From Cytophagales bacterium (GTDB lineage Bacteria > Bacteroidota > Bacteroidia > Cytophagales > Cyclobacteriaceae), in assembly GCA_013298505.1 (NCBI GenBank), contig JAAFHY010000015.1, forward strand, positions 1 through 50,764: a stretch of DNA of 50,764 nucleotides. Direction: 5' to 3'. Made by a program: the position numbers and the translations under genes. The notes below the pieces were generated by a model that saw nothing but the letters and a program-made list of their open reading frames with translations, did not search any database and was not told where the DNA came from. Shown piece by piece: positions 32,765-42,567 of the stretch (position 1 is its first letter; each line of letters starts with the position of its first letter).

Positions 32765-32828
32765 GAAGATAGAAATCAGAGGATGGAAGATAAAACTTCC
32801 AACCTCCATCTTTTAACCTCCAACTATC
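32765..32828. repeat. Heptad-phased inverted repeat
   Basis: Four left units start with GA (GAAGATA occurs twice, at 32765 and 32786) and four right units are of the AACCTCC type (AACCTCC at 32801 and 32815), separated by one 8-bp unit. The halves are complementary in character, and 32781-32789 pairs with 32796-32804 with one mismatch. It fills the gap between the ArsR-like and HAD genes. Confidence 0.55.
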
Positions 32829-32841
32829 ACGTATCTCTGAA

Positions 32842-33534
32842 ATGAAAAAATACACTGCCATCTTCTTCGACCTCGACCATACCTTGTGGGATTTTGATAC
32901 CAACTCGCGCGAGACCCTCATCGAATTGCACATGCAGTATCAACTGGAAAATCTCGGTATTAATCAGAAAGAATTTTTAGTTACTTTCAAAAAGATTAAT
33001 ACTGGTCTCTGGAATTTGTACGATACAGGGCAGATAAAGCAAGAGGTAATTCGACTACAACGCTTCCATCGAATTTTTCAAGAATTGGGTGTTGATGAAT
33101 ACGAACTGTCCCTGAAATTCTCTGCCGATTACGTAAGCCAATCGCCTAAGAAGGGAAATTTGTTGCCATACGCGAAAGAAGCGTTGGATCATCTCCAACC
33201 TATTTATCCGATGCATATTATCACCAATGGGTTTAGTGAGATTCAAGGTATTAAAATGGCATCGGGAGGTATATCTCATTATTTTGAAAGCGTAGTTACT
33301 TCAGAATTGGCAGGACACAAAAAGCCATCGAAAGAGATTTTTGAATACGCCCTCAATCAAAATAAATTACAACCACACGAAGTAGTAATGATTGGCGATA
33401 ATCTTCTTACTGATATGGTCGGAGCTAAAAACGCTTCCATCGATACGATTTATTTCAATCCTGAAAAGGTAAAACACGATACAGAGTTAACGCATGAAAT
33501 CTATAGCTTAGCTGAATTGAAGCAGTTATTATAA
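32842..33534 (+). CDS. YjjG-family HAD phosphatase
   Basis: A 230-residue HAD hydrolase with motif I DLDHTLWDFD, motif II HIITNGFSEIQ, the lysine of motif III in GHKKPSKEIF and motif IV MIGDNLLTDMVGA. HITNGF- and FDLDHTLWDF-type motifs match YjjG/YfnB pyrimidine 5'-nucleotidases, which remove phosphate from non-canonical nucleotides in the cytoplasm. It lies between two heptad repeats and ahead of pruA. Confidence 0.87.
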   Translation: MKKYTAIFFDLDHTLWDFDTNSRETLIELHMQYQLENLGINQKEFLVTFKKINTGLWNLYDTGQIKQEVIRLQRFHRIFQELGVDEYELSLKFSADYVSQSPKKGNLLPYAKEALDHLQPIYPMHIITNGFSEIQGIKMASGGISHYFESVVTSELAGHKKPSKEIFEYALNQNKLQPHEVVMIGDNLLTDMVGAKNASIDTIYFNPEKVKHDTELTHEIYSLAELKQLL

Positions 33535-33561
33535 TAGCAACCTTATTGTTAATTTGCACTC

Positions 33562-33596
33562 GTCTTTTGTCTTACATCTAATGTCTCACGTCTAAC
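33562..33596. repeat. Five tandem 7-bp units before pruA
   Basis: GTCTTTT, GTCTTAC, ATCTAAT, GTCTCAC and GTCTAAC follow each other without a gap; 19 of 28 bases match the base 7 positions earlier. Only one half of the inverted layout is seen. It ends 10 bp before the pruA start codon, so it lies in its leader. Confidence 0.65.
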
Positions 33597-33606
33597 AATT
33601 ACTCAT

Positions 33607-35238
33607 ATGTCAATTGGATTTTTTCACATCCCTGCTCCCAAAAACGAACCTGTATTATCATATGCACCTGGCAGCAAAGAACGGGCTGCTTTAAAAAAAG
33701 CACTCGGAGAAGCGCGCACCCAAGTGATTGATGTACCCATGTATATTGGTGCCGAAGAAGTACGCACCGAAAACAAAAAACCACTCACGCCTCCGCACGA
33801 TCATAAACATATACTGGGTCATTTTTACGAAGGCGACAAGAGCCACGTAGAGCAAGCCATTAATGCTGCCATGGCTGCCAAAGAATTGTGGGCAGGTTTG
33901 AGTTGGGAAAACCGCGCGAGCATATTTTTGAAAGCTGCCGATTTATTAGCAGGCCCTTATCGTTACAAAATCAATGCGGCTACGATGTTAGGGCAATCTA
34001 AGAATGCGTACCAAGCAGAGATTGATGCAGCATGCGAACTCATTGACTTCCTTCGCTTCAATGTGCATTTCATGGGCGAGATTTATAGCGATCAGCCACA
34101 ATCTTCGCCCGGTGTTTGGAACCGATTAGAATACCGACCGCTAGAAGGTTTTGTGTTTGCACTCACGCCTTTCAATTTTACTGCGATTGCAGGCAACTTA
34201 CCAACGAGTGCCGCACTAATGGGCAACACCGTTGTGTGGAAACCTGCAAACACGCAGATATATGCAGCAAACGTAATTATGCAAGTGTTGAAAGAAGCGG
34301 GTTTGCCTGATGGCGTAATCAATCTGATTTATGTTACCGGCCCCGATGCAGGCGATGTGATTTTCAAGCATAAAGATTTCGGTGGCATTCATTTCACAGG
34401 CAGCACAGGCGTGTTTCAAAATATTTGGAAAACCATTGGGCAAAATATTCATCAATACAAATCGTACCCACGCATTGTAGGCGAAACGGGCGGGAAGGAT
34501 TTCATCATGGTACACAAGAGTGCTGATGCCAAACAAGTGGCCACTGCTATTGCGCGTGGTGCGTTTGAATACCAAGGGCAAAAATGTTCGGCTGCCTCAC
34601 GCTGCTATATCCCTTCCAACTTGTGGGATGATGTGAAGAAATATTTGTTGGAAGATTTGAAGAGCATGAAGATGGGGCCGACTGAGGACTTTGGTAATTT
34701 CATCAATGCTGTGATTGACGAGAAAGCGTTTAACTCCATTACTGGCTACATCGAAAAAGCCAGACAAAACCCAATGAACGAAATTATTGCGGGTGGCAAG
34801 TATGATAAAACAAAAGGCTACTTCATCGAGCCAACCGTAGTATTGACTAAAGATGCTTCTTCGCTCACCATGTGTGAGGAAATATTTGGCCCCGTAGTAA
34901 CTATTTATGTTTACCACTCCGAAAATTTTGACCAAACCCTAGAGCTTGTTGATCAAACTTCTCCGTATGCTTTAACAGGATCAATCATAGCAAAAGATCG
35001 CTTTGCCGTTGAATTGGCCACCAAAAAACTCAGCAACTCGGCAGGTAACTTTTACATCAACGATAAGCCAACCGGTGCTGTAGTAGGTCAGCAACCTTTT
35101 GGCGGAGCCAGAGGCAGCGGAACAAATGATAAAGCCGGAGCGAAAGTAAATCTGTTGCGCTGGGTATCGATGCGCACCATCAAAGAAACATTTGTGACGC
35201 CCACAGATTATAGGTATCCGTTTTTGGAGAAGGAGTGA
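33607..35238 (+). CDS. pruA: L-glutamate gamma-semialdehyde dehydrogenase (1-pyrroline-5-carboxylate dehydrogenase)
   Basis: A 543-residue aldehyde dehydrogenase. It has PFNFTAIAGNLP and VVWKPA (cofactor site), FTGSTGVF, the base E293 in ETGGKDF, the catalytic C327 in GQKCSA and the C-terminal PFGGARGSG. Overall layout matches P5C dehydrogenase, which oxidises glutamate semialdehyde to glutamate with NAD+ in proline breakdown. It is separate from any proline dehydrogenase gene, so it belongs to the split (two-protein) type. It is preceded by a heptad repeat. Confidence 0.94.
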   Translation: MSIGFFHIPAPKNEPVLSYAPGSKERAALKKALGEARTQVIDVPMYIGAEEVRTENKKPLTPPHDHKHILGHFYEGDKSHVEQAINAAMAAKELWAGLSWENRASIFLKAADLLAGPYRYKINAATMLGQSKNAYQAEIDAACELIDFLRFNVHFMGEIYSDQPQSSPGVWNRLEYRPLEGFVFALTPFNFTAIAGNLPTSAALMGNTVVWKPANTQIYAANVIMQVLKEAGLPDGVINLIYVTGPDAGDVIFKHKDFGGIHFTGSTGVFQNIWKTIGQNIHQYKSYPRIVGETGGKDFIMVHKSADAKQVATAIARGAFEYQGQKCSAASRCYIPSNLWDDVKKYLLEDLKSMKMGPTEDFGNFINAVIDEKAFNSITGYIEKARQNPMNEIIAGGKYDKTKGYFIEPTVVLTKDASSLTMCEEIFGPVVTIYVYHSENFDQTLELVDQTSPYALTGSIIAKDRFAVELATKKLSNSAGNFYINDKPTGAVVGQQPFGGARGSGTNDKAGAKVNLLRWVSMRTIKETFVTPTDYRYPFLEKE

Positions 35239-35268
35239 TTTACATTTATAGACAGTAAATTTATAACT

Positions 35269-35799
35269 ATGAGGAAATTGATTTTTTTGGTTCTGAGTAT
35301 AATGGCATGTACTAATCTATTCGCTCAAAAAGAGAATGCTATTAAAATCAATATTCTCAGCCCAATTGTAAAAACATTTAATGTGCAATACGAACGCAAG
35401 CTAAATGCAACAAGCAGTGCACAGCTAGGATTTTTTTATACTGGTTATTCGGTAAGTGAAACTTCGTTTAGCGGCTTTGGTATTACACCTGAGTATCGCT
35501 TTTATTTGTCGGAAGTTGAAGCTATTCAAGGAGTTTATATCGCTCCCTTTCTTCGCTATCAAGATTTTTCTTTAACTGAGTCAATTACGAGCAGCAAAGC
35601 TACCATGGCTACTTTTGGTGGAGGCGTGATTTTGGGTAAACAATGGTTGTTTAAAGACAAGATTGTGTTGGATTTATTTTTTGGCCCTAGTTACTCAAGT
35701 GGCGCATTAAAAATTACATCAGGCTCGGCTACATTCAATACCAATGTATTTGATGGGTTTGGATTGCGCGCAGGTGTTTGCTTTGGATTTGCGTTTTAA
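35269..35799 (+). CDS. Small outer-membrane beta-barrel protein (DUF3575-like)
   Basis: A 176-residue protein with a signal peptide (KLIFLVLSIMACTNLFAQ) and alternating strands with aromatic belts (NVQYERKL, GITPEYRFYL, GVYIAPFLRY, GLRAGVCFGFAF) ending in a C-terminal phenylalanine, the mark of an outer-membrane barrel. The ITPEYRFYL segment matches DUF3575 proteins. It follows pruA by 30 bp on the same strand, but no functional link is evident. Confidence 0.78.
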   Translation: MRKLIFLVLSIMACTNLFAQKENAIKINILSPIVKTFNVQYERKLNATSSAQLGFFYTGYSVSETSFSGFGITPEYRFYLSEVEAIQGVYIAPFLRYQDFSLTESITSSKATMATFGGGVILGKQWLFKDKIVLDLFFGPSYSSGALKITSGSATFNTNVFDGFGLRAGVCFGFAF

Positions 35800-35900
35800 G
35801 AATTTATAGATACCTCCGTGTTTTTTTGAAGTCGTTATTGATAGGAGTGAGCACTAGTTGTTAATACAATTTCTTAATATTGCCTTCATATACCACATAA

Positions 35901-36677
35901 ATGAAAAAGGCAATTCGTAGTTTTTCGCTGATCATCAATTATAAAACGTTTATCATTACGTTCCTAGCGGTGCTGTCCAGCTATGTTTGCTTCCATCTAA
36001 ATCTCACAGCAAAATTCCCCGATATGCTGGTGGGTGTTGCCATTGTTTTTCCTGTGGTGTTTTCGATTGGCTCGGCCTATACTCGAAGAGAAAATGCGCT
36101 GCAACGATACTCAGATTTCAAAGGCCATGCCATTGCTCTTTTTTTTGCTTGTAGAGATTGGACTACAACTAAAGACAGCGGCTTGCCAAGCCGAATGCAG
36201 CAGATGGTGCATAATCTTATTTTAAAAACAAAGGTGATGCTAAAGTCAAAACCTGACGAATGGAAAGCACAAGAAAAGGAAATGTACGGCTTGTTTTCGC
36301 AATTGTCGACTATGACGATGGAGCTGAGGGCACTGGGCGTGCAGAGTGGAGAAATTTCGAGGGTGAGCCAGTACTTAAGTAAAATAATTATCGCTTTTGA
36401 TAATATGAAGATCATCCACAACTACCGCACTCCGGTTACGCTTCGTACGTACAGCAAAGTATTTATCTACATATTCCCAATCATCTACGGCCCTTATTTT
36501 GCCAGCACCTTTCACGATTACTCAGCACACTTGGAGTATGTAATGCCCGTGTTGTATAGCTTTATTTTAGTAAGCTTAGATAATATTCAAGACCACCTCG
36601 AAAACCCATTTGATGAAGTAGGTGAAGACGACATTAGCATAGATGCAGATGAGGTAAGGGATTTTTTGGAGCATTGA
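35901..36677 (+). CDS. Bestrophin-like membrane protein
   Basis: A 258-residue protein with two hydrophobic segments near the N-terminus (about 15-60), a soluble helical middle and a further hydrophobic region (about 185-230). The end LDNIQDHLENPFDEVGEDDISID resembles the bestrophin family's C-terminal ENPF... acidic cluster, which forms the calcium clasp in that channel family. This would make it an anion-channel-like inner-membrane protein. The N-terminal bestrophin motifs are weak, so I treat the family as probable only. Confidence 0.6.
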   Translation: MKKAIRSFSLIINYKTFIITFLAVLSSYVCFHLNLTAKFPDMLVGVAIVFPVVFSIGSAYTRRENALQRYSDFKGHAIALFFACRDWTTTKDSGLPSRMQQMVHNLILKTKVMLKSKPDEWKAQEKEMYGLFSQLSTMTMELRALGVQSGEISRVSQYLSKIIIAFDNMKIIHNYRTPVTLRTYSKVFIYIFPIIYGPYFASTFHDYSAHLEYVMPVLYSFILVSLDNIQDHLENPFDEVGEDDISIDADEVRDFLEH

Positions 36678-36684
36678 CTTAAAT

Positions 36685-37161
36685 CTATTCCAATGCCCTA
36701 TTATTCTGACAAACACGTTTAAAAGAATTTGTCAGCATGAAATAGTATAATAGCCCACCAATAATGGTTAATGTTATATCAAGTAAATCAGTTGCATTAT
36801 TGCTTATCGATTTGTAATCAATAAGAAAAGCAACTATCCCTAGCGGAATAGCAACGATACACACAAAAACAAATAGCCGGATAGTTACTACGAACGATAG
36901 CGAAATATATCTCTTTAAAAAATCCTTTCCGTCACCTGCGGAATTAATATCATAGGTTCTTTTAGTTCCGATTATAGTTATTCCAACCGCAATTATTAAC
37001 TCAATACCGAATAGCCATTTTGTTTCATAGTCATTACTTTGGATATATTGAGCGATTGAAAATACAATGAGATTTGCCAGCAGATAATTGAAAGTTTCCT
37101 TATCAGAGAGATCTCCTTTTCTAAGTTTTCGTTCTACCTCTTAGATGTTAAACCAAATCAT
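36685..37161 (-). pseudogene. Small membrane protein, disrupted by TAA at codon 7
   Basis: The minus strand holds a stop-to-stop frame of about 150 codons that has no usable start. It begins EVERKLRKGDLSDKETFNYL and has membrane segments around LLANLIVFSIAQYI, LFGIELIIAVGITIIG, IRLFVFVCIVAIPLGIVAFL and ITLTIIGGLLYYFML. Directly upstream, in the same frame, ATG-ATT-TGG-TTT-AAC-ATC leads into TAA at 37141-37143. Restoring one base there (for example AAA) would give an intact protein of 158 residues. I do not know the family. It explains the otherwise empty gap between the bestrophin-like and CotH genes. Confidence 0.7.
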
Positions 37162-37207
37162 AGAATAATTTCTGAAAAGTTTGTTTCATAAACTCTACCG
37201 CCACCAT

Positions 37208-38830
37208 CTAATCCCCAACGACCACTCTCTCAACTTTTGTATTCCCGTTCATCTCCATTTTTAAAAAATAGAGGCCTGGGTTAATTTCGTCAATGGCAAT
37301 TGCTAGCTGTTGCTTTCCTTTTAGTAGCCATTCGGTTTTGTAGAATACACTCATGCCTATGCTGTTGATCATTTCGATTCGAAGCAACCCATCCGTGTTG
37401 GCATTGATATCAGCCAGCAAATTTTTTTTGGCAGGGTTTGGATAGACGCTTGCGGTAAACAAACTTGGTTCAATTGCGGTGACAGCTACCGGCATATTTT
37501 GATCGAGCCAGGCAAGCCGTTGACTAACCCAATTTTTTAACCAATCAATTTCTTCCTGATAAGTTTGCCCTACAAAGTAATTTGGCCAAACGTATTGCCC
37601 AAGCACGGGCCACTTTTGAAAATTCCGTTGCTGCGATTCTGCCTTTAGTATGGTAGCGACAGAGTCTATATAGCTAAGCACGTTACTCGTTTTGAGTGTT
37701 CCGTTTCGTAATACAGCCCATCTCGTTCCTAATCTATTTTTAAATGCCTGATCTTCCAAGAGGCGATTCCACCAAAAAGGAATTAGCCAATAATCGCCTG
37801 GGCAAACTTGGTTGAAGTTATAAACAAAACCCTCGGGGTTGCCTTGTGTGCAATAGTCTACATTGCCAAAACCCAGATTAAAATCCCAAATTGGCCCCAT
37901 GAACAGTTTGCCTCCATCCGAATCTTTTTTCTTGTGCAGATACGTACTCAGTCTGTAACCGTCAGCATTTTTTGAGACTTCGTTCATAATAAAAAAATCA
38001 ACAAACGAATCGGTGTCAATGTACTTAGCATATCCAACTGTATTGTCTTTGAAGTTAGGCCCGGCCAACGCGGCTTCAAAATCATCTACATATTTTTTTA
38101 TGTATGCTTTCTGCTGGGTAACAATGTCCGTGCTTTTTGGATAATCGTATTGAAAGAAGATTGTTTGGTTGTCGCTTCGGTTGGTTGGCGGAATGGAAGA
38201 ATTCCAACCATCGCCACCGCTACCTGTAGATTTATCTACTTTTATAATGTAGCCGCCTGTTAGGTTATCGCCTGAAATTTCCGTTGGGTCTAGTTTATTG
38301 ATGTCTACACGGTTTTTATCGCGTTTTATTTTCTCTAACAAAACATAAATGCCTTGGTACTGTCCATTCAAAACTACTTCGCAGTACTTTACCCTAGAAG
38401 CGTATCGGCCAAGCGATCGGCCAAAACGATAAGCGACTGCATCGCGTATAAGTGTTTTGTCGTTGTAAGGGGCAAACAATATCCAATCGTCTTTTGCGGG
38501 CAAGCCCAGTAACGATGCATCAATCTCGATGCCGTTACTATTTCGTAATTCAATGCCATACTGCTTTTTTGGAAAAAGATCTTGAGAGCTAGACCCACGT
38601 ATTTCAATTCCAATTTTTCCATTGTAGTCGTTGAATGCATCGGTAATATTATTACGCAAACCGAGTGCATTGTTGATGATGCCCATATCGGCCATAATTT
38701 TCGGATCGTCTACAATAGTTTGGCCGTTGGTATTGATTACTACAATGGGTAGGTTAGAGGAGGTGAGGGTTTGGGCAACAGTTGATTCAACAACCAAACA
38801 AATGAACACGAAGTGAAAAAATAGTTTCAT
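37208..38830 (-). CDS. Secreted CotH kinase-like protein with T9SS sorting domain
   Basis: A 540-residue protein with a signal peptide (LFFHFVFICLVVESTVAQ). The CotH domain covers about 30-430: IEIRGSSSQ, PKKQYGIEL, WILFAPYNDKTLIRDAVAYRF, GQYQGIYVLLEKI and GPIWDFNLGFGN, the last with the metal-binding aspartate. CotH proteins are atypical kinases that phosphorylate proteins on the surface of spores or cells. The end (ASVYPNPAKKNLLADI, PGLYFLKMEMNGNTKVERVVV) is a type A sorting domain for type IX secretion. It is the second T9SS substrate in the window. Confidence 0.88.
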   Translation of the reverse strand: MKLFFHFVFICLVVESTVAQTLTSSNLPIVVINTNGQTIVDDPKIMADMGIINNALGLRNNITDAFNDYNGKIGIEIRGSSSQDLFPKKQYGIELRNSNGIEIDASLLGLPAKDDWILFAPYNDKTLIRDAVAYRFGRSLGRYASRVKYCEVVLNGQYQGIYVLLEKIKRDKNRVDINKLDPTEISGDNLTGGYIIKVDKSTGSGGDGWNSSIPPTNRSDNQTIFFQYDYPKSTDIVTQQKAYIKKYVDDFEAALAGPNFKDNTVGYAKYIDTDSFVDFFIMNEVSKNADGYRLSTYLHKKKDSDGGKLFMGPIWDFNLGFGNVDYCTQGNPEGFVYNFNQVCPGDYWLIPFWWNRLLEDQAFKNRLGTRWAVLRNGTLKTSNVLSYIDSVATILKAESQQRNFQKWPVLGQYVWPNYFVGQTYQEEIDWLKNWVSQRLAWLDQNMPVAVTAIEPSLFTASVYPNPAKKNLLADINANTDGLLRIEMINSIGMSVFYKTEWLLKGKQQLAIAIDEINPGLYFLKMEMNGNTKVERVVVGD

Positions 38831-38836
38831 GGTAAC

Positions 38837-39655
38837 TTAAAGTTTGGTTGGATTAAATTCAAAAACAGAAGCGTGCTTACCAGAAAATAAGATTACTCGC
38901 TCGTCTGTCACAATCACAAACTGATTTTTTTCAGTTACTTTAATCTTTCTATTTTCCTCTGTGTACAAATCATACAGCACAATGTAATCATCAGCGAGAT
39001 AATACAATTCTTCACCAAAGAAATTAAAATTTTGAATACCCACTTTCTCAATTTTATTGATTTGCTTGCCGATGGTATTGAATAGGTAAATGCCTGAATT
39101 TTTATCTAGCAAGAATACTAAGCTTTGATATTCTCGCAGGTGTGTAAAATTTGGTTTTACTTTAAATTGTATTGTGTCTATTCCAAACTCAAAAATCACT
39201 TCGCCTGATAATGGATTTATTTTTTTTAGTGAAGCATCGGCTTCATCATAAAGCCAAAGTTTATTGTCGTTGGTGGGGCAAACAAGCTGTGGGTTTATTG
39301 CCCAGGCAGGGTCAATCTTTGTTAGTTTGCTGTTCTCAAAATTTCTGCCCGAGGTAGTGATTTGCTGTTTCTTTTTATCGTATTGAAAAATAACAGGGTG
39401 GTACCACGGTTCTAACAATGTACAGGTTGCAGATTTGCTAGAAGCAATCAACTTACCATTGAGATCGTACTTTTTTAGTACCCCGTTCTGTTGAACAATG
39501 AAAAAATTACCGAGCCTATCTACTGATACCTGTGCAACTGATTTGGTTATAATTTCTTTAATTGACTTTCCAAGGGCTTGCCCAATTGCAAGAGGCTGTT
39601 GCCAGAGCATAGCTAAAATCACCAACAGAGTTATTTTGCTACTTAGCTGCTTCAT
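38837..39655 (-). CDS. Secreted beta-propeller-like protein, not recognised
   Basis: A 272-residue protein with a signal peptide (ITLLVILAMLWQQPLAIGQA) and a body of short beta segments such as VDRLGNFFIVQQNG, GVLKKYDLNGKLI, KLWLYDEADASLKKI and GIYLFNTIGKQI, which suggest a six- or seven-bladed propeller. No family name can be given. Its start overlaps the end of lpxH by 17 bp, and it lies 6 bp before the CotH gene, so lpxH, this gene and cotH could share a transcript. Confidence 0.65.
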   Translation of the reverse strand: MKQLSSKITLLVILAMLWQQPLAIGQALGKSIKEIITKSVAQVSVDRLGNFFIVQQNGVLKKYDLNGKLIASSKSATCTLLEPWYHPVIFQYDKKKQQITTSGRNFENSKLTKIDPAWAINPQLVCPTNDNKLWLYDEADASLKKINPLSGEVIFEFGIDTIQFKVKPNFTHLREYQSLVFLLDKNSGIYLFNTIGKQINKIEKVGIQNFNFFGEELYYLADDYIVLYDLYTEENRKIKVTEKNQFVIVTDERVILFSGKHASVFEFNPTKL

Positions 39656-40409
39656 AACTTTTCAATAAAACATCTTGCCCATTGAATACCCCATAGGTAT
39701 TGAAATGAACCCACTCGCCTAAGTTAATATACTTACTTTCTTGGGTTACTTCTAAATTTAAAGGTAAGTGCCGATGACCGAAAATGTAAAAATCATGGTG
39801 TACTGATTTTTCTACTTCCTTACAGTAAGTAAGAAGAAACTCGTTTTCTGCACCGTTAAATTTTTCTTCTCTTTTTGTATTGCTTATTCTGCTTTGGCGG
39901 CTCCAGTATTTTGCAATGCCAATACCTAAGTTGGGATGGATTCGTGCAAAGAGCCATTGGCAGATTTTACTATTGAAAAATCTCTTTTGGATTTTATACA
40001 AGCTATCACCAGGCCCTAGTCCATCGCCATGGCCGATCATAAATTTTTTATTGTTAATGAGTAGTTCTTGTGGCTCGCGATAGATGATAATACCAAGTTC
40101 TTTTTCAAAGTAATCGAACAACCACATATCGTGGTTACCAGTAAAAAAATAAATGGCGATGCCGGCATCTCTTAGTTCGGCCAACTTACCTTGAAAACGT
40201 ATAAACCCTTTTGGGATAGCATGTCGGTATTCAAACCAAAAATCGAAAATATCGCCTAGCAAATAGACACTGTGTGCAGAGTTTTTGATTTCATCGAGCC
40301 ATCGCACTAATCTTCGTTCGCGTTCCAGGCTTGAGTTAAAATCAGGAACGCCCAAATGAAAATCAGAAGCAAAGTAAATGTTTTGATGAGCGGGTAGTTG
40401 AATCTCCAT
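39639..40409 (-). CDS. lpxH: UDP-2,3-diacylglucosamine pyrophosphohydrolase
   Basis: A 256-residue calcineurin-type phosphoesterase. The two-metal motifs are visible: DFHLG (start), GDIFDFWFEYRHAIP, GNHD, and the late GHGD and GHRHLP. FDFWFEY and the inserted lid region are specific for LpxH, which splits UDP-2,3-diacylglucosamine into lipid X and UMP in lipid A synthesis at the inner membrane. It follows a terminator after ftsH and overlaps the next gene by 17 bp. Confidence 0.9.
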   Translation of the reverse strand: MEIQLPAHQNIYFASDFHLGVPDFNSSLERERRLVRWLDEIKNSAHSVYLLGDIFDFWFEYRHAIPKGFIRFQGKLAELRDAGIAIYFFTGNHDMWLFDYFEKELGIIIYREPQELLINNKKFMIGHGDGLGPGDSLYKIQKRFFNSKICQWLFARIHPNLGIGIAKYWSRQSRISNTKREEKFNGAENEFLLTYCKEVEKSVHHDFYIFGHRHLPLNLEVTQESKYINLGEWVHFNTYGVFNGQDVLLKSYEAAK

Positions 40410-40434
40410 TTTGCAATATCTCTGTAAAAATAGA

Positions 40435-40465
40435 AAAAGCCATCCAGATTATCTGAATGGCTTTT
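40435..40465 (-). terminator. Intrinsic terminator after ftsH
   Basis: On the minus strand AAAAGCCATTCAG pairs with CTGGATGGCTTTT across a five-base loop with one mismatch, and a short T-run follows. It lies between the ftsH stop and the lpxH start, so it separates the two transcripts. Confidence 0.75.
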
Positions 40466-40487
40466 GTGAGCATCATCTAGCACCTAC

Positions 40488-42512
40488 CTACGGCTTCAAG
40501 GGTTCGATGACAGGCTCTTTAGGAGCATCAGCTACCGTTGTTTCTTTTTCTTCTGCCGGGGTGGTGCCGTTTGTAAATTTTTCGTACGTGGTTTGGTGCG
40601 CAAATGGTCGCTTGCCGATCAGTCTTTCTAAATCTGATTGGAATAAGATTTCTTTTTCCAGTAATTCTTTCGCAATAACTTCCAGATGATCTCTGTGTTT
40701 TATCAATAAATCTTTTGTGCGCTGGTAGGCATTTTCAATAATCTTTTTTACTTCTTGATCAATTCGCTCGGCAGTAGCATCTGAGTACGGTTTATTAAAT
40801 GTGTAGTCCGATTGCTTCGAATCGTAGAACGACATATTGCCGATTTCTTTGTTCATGCCATAAACCGTTACCATGCTGTAGGCCATTTTGGTAATTCGCT
40901 CTAAGTCGCTAAGTGCGCCCGTTGAGATTTTGCTAAAGATGATTTCTTCTGCAGCACGGCCACCGAAGGTCATGCACATTTCATCCGTTAGTTGTTCAGT
41001 CTGATATAAAAATTGCTCTTTGGGCAAATACTGCGCGTAGCCCAATGCTGCAACCCCGCGTGGCACAATGCTCACTTTTACGAGTGGATCGGCATGTTCT
41101 AAAAACCATCCGGCAACGGCATGGCCTGCCTCGTGGTAGGCAACAATTTTCTTTTCTTCGGGCGAAATAATTTTGGTTTTCTTTTCTAAACCGCCAATTA
41201 CTCTGTCTATGGCGTCTTGAAAATCTTGCATATCTACTTCCGCCTTGTCTCTGCGGGCAGCAATAAGTGCAGCCTCGTTACAAACGTTGGCTATCTCGGC
41301 TCCGGCAAAACCTGGAGTTTGCGCAGCCAGTTTTTTTACATCAACATTTTTTGAAAGCTTGATAGGCTTTAAGTGCACTTTAAAAATATGTTCGCGCCCT
41401 GCAATATCTGGTTTATCGATGCTTATTTGTCGATCGAATCGCCCCGGGCGCAACAGTGCCGAATCTAATACATCGGGTCGGTTAGTGGCCGCTAAAATAA
41501 TGACTCCGCTATCAGTAGCGAAACCGTCCATTTCAACCAGCAACGAGTTGAGTGTATTTTCTCGCTCATCGTTTGATCCGGGCATCTGGCCTCTTCCGCG
41601 CGAGCGACCAATGGCATCAATCTCATCGATAAAAACAATACATGGAGCCTTTTCTTTTGCTTGCTTAAACAAATCGCGAACACGTGCCGCACCTACACCT
41701 ACAAACATTTCCACAAAATCAGATCCTGATAAAGAAAAGAATGGGACACCAGCCTCGCCTGCAACGGCTTTCGCCAAAAGTGTTTTACCCGTTCCCGGAG
41801 GACCAACTAACAATGCACCTTTCGGGATTTTGCCTCCTAATTTGGTAAACTTTTGAGGTGTCTTTAAAAAATCTACAATTTCTTTTACCTCTTCTTTTGC
41901 TTCTTCTAGCCCAGCCACATCGGCAAAAGTTATTTTCACTTTGTTTTCAGCATCGAATAGTGCGGCTTTTGATTTTCCGATATTAAATATCTGCCCACCA
42001 GGGCCTCCGCCACCTGTCATTCTGCGCATCAACATCCAAAAACCGAAAATCAGCAAGAACAAGAACCCTACGTTTAACAACGTATTGGTATAATCTACCC
42101 GATCTTCTACCCTTAAATCAATTTGCTGATCGCGAGGGATGTTTTTTTGCAGCGATTCATACTTATCTAAAAACTTGTCGATCGAGCCAATCTTCAGCTT
42201 GTAGTGCGGTCCATTAGCAGTTGTACCAAGCGGGTTCGATATGCGCTCTATTTCTTGTTTGTATTTGGCGTTTTGTAAAGCTTCGGTTTTGAGGGTAATC
42301 TCTACGAGCTCTTCGTTTTTTATCAACACGAGTTTTTTAATGTCGCGCGATTGTACCATGTCTTCAAATCGGCTTGATTCTATTTGAATCAACTCTCCGC
42401 TATTGTAAAGGCGGCTTAGAATGAAGATTACCGCCACAAGGCCAAGTATCAGCCAGGTTTGGTAATTTGTCTTTGGTAATTTGGGAGTTATTTTTTTGTC
42501 GTTTTCTGGCAT
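40488..42512 (-). CDS. ftsH: ATP-dependent zinc metalloprotease FtsH
   Basis: A 674-residue membrane protease. Two membrane helices (about 17-36 and 143-162) flank a periplasmic domain. The AAA+ module has Walker A GPPGTGKT (237-244) and Walker [10 protein letters not shown] (292-300), pore loop FVEMFVG, and the second region of homology [18 protein letters not shown]. The zinc protease motif is HEAGH (460-464). FtsH degrades unneeded or misfolded membrane and soluble proteins and often LpxC. It follows rsfS by 55 bp on one strand. The tail has an unusual EEKETT acidic and proline-containing stretch. Confidence 0.97.
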   Translation of the reverse strand: MPENDKKITPKLPKTNYQTWLILGLVAVIFILSRLYNSGELIQIESSRFEDMVQSRDIKKLVLIKNEELVEITLKTEALQNAKYKQEIERISNPLGTTANGPHYKLKIGSIDKFLDKYESLQKNIPRDQQIDLRVEDRVDYTNTLLNVGFLFLLIFGFWMLMRRMTGGGGPGGQIFNIGKSKAALFDAENKVKITFADVAGLEEAKEEVKEIVDFLKTPQKFTKLGGKIPKGALLVGPPGTGKTLLAKAVAGEAGVPFFSLSGSDFVEMFVGVGAARVRDLFKQAKEKAPCIVFIDEIDAIGRSRGRGQMPGSNDERENTLNSLLVEMDGFATDSGVIILAATNRPDVLDSALLRPGRFDRQISIDKPDIAGREHIFKVHLKPIKLSKNVDVKKLAAQTPGFAGAEIANVCNEAALIAARRDKAEVDMQDFQDAIDRVIGGLEKKTKIISPEEKKIVAYHEAGHAVAGWFLEHADPLVKVSIVPRGVAALGYAQYLPKEQFLYQTEQLTDEMCMTFGGRAAEEIIFSKISTGALSDLERITKMAYSMVTVYGMNKEIGNMSFYDSKQSDYTFNKPYSDATAERIDQEVKKIIENAYQRTKDLLIKHRDHLEVIAKELLEKEILFQSDLERLIGKRPFAHQTTYEKFTNGTTPAEEKETTVADAPKEPVIEPLKP

Positions 42513-42567
42513 TCCTAAAGTGGTCTAAAAATTCAAACTAATAACGTGATGGTGGTATTTAAGTTCT

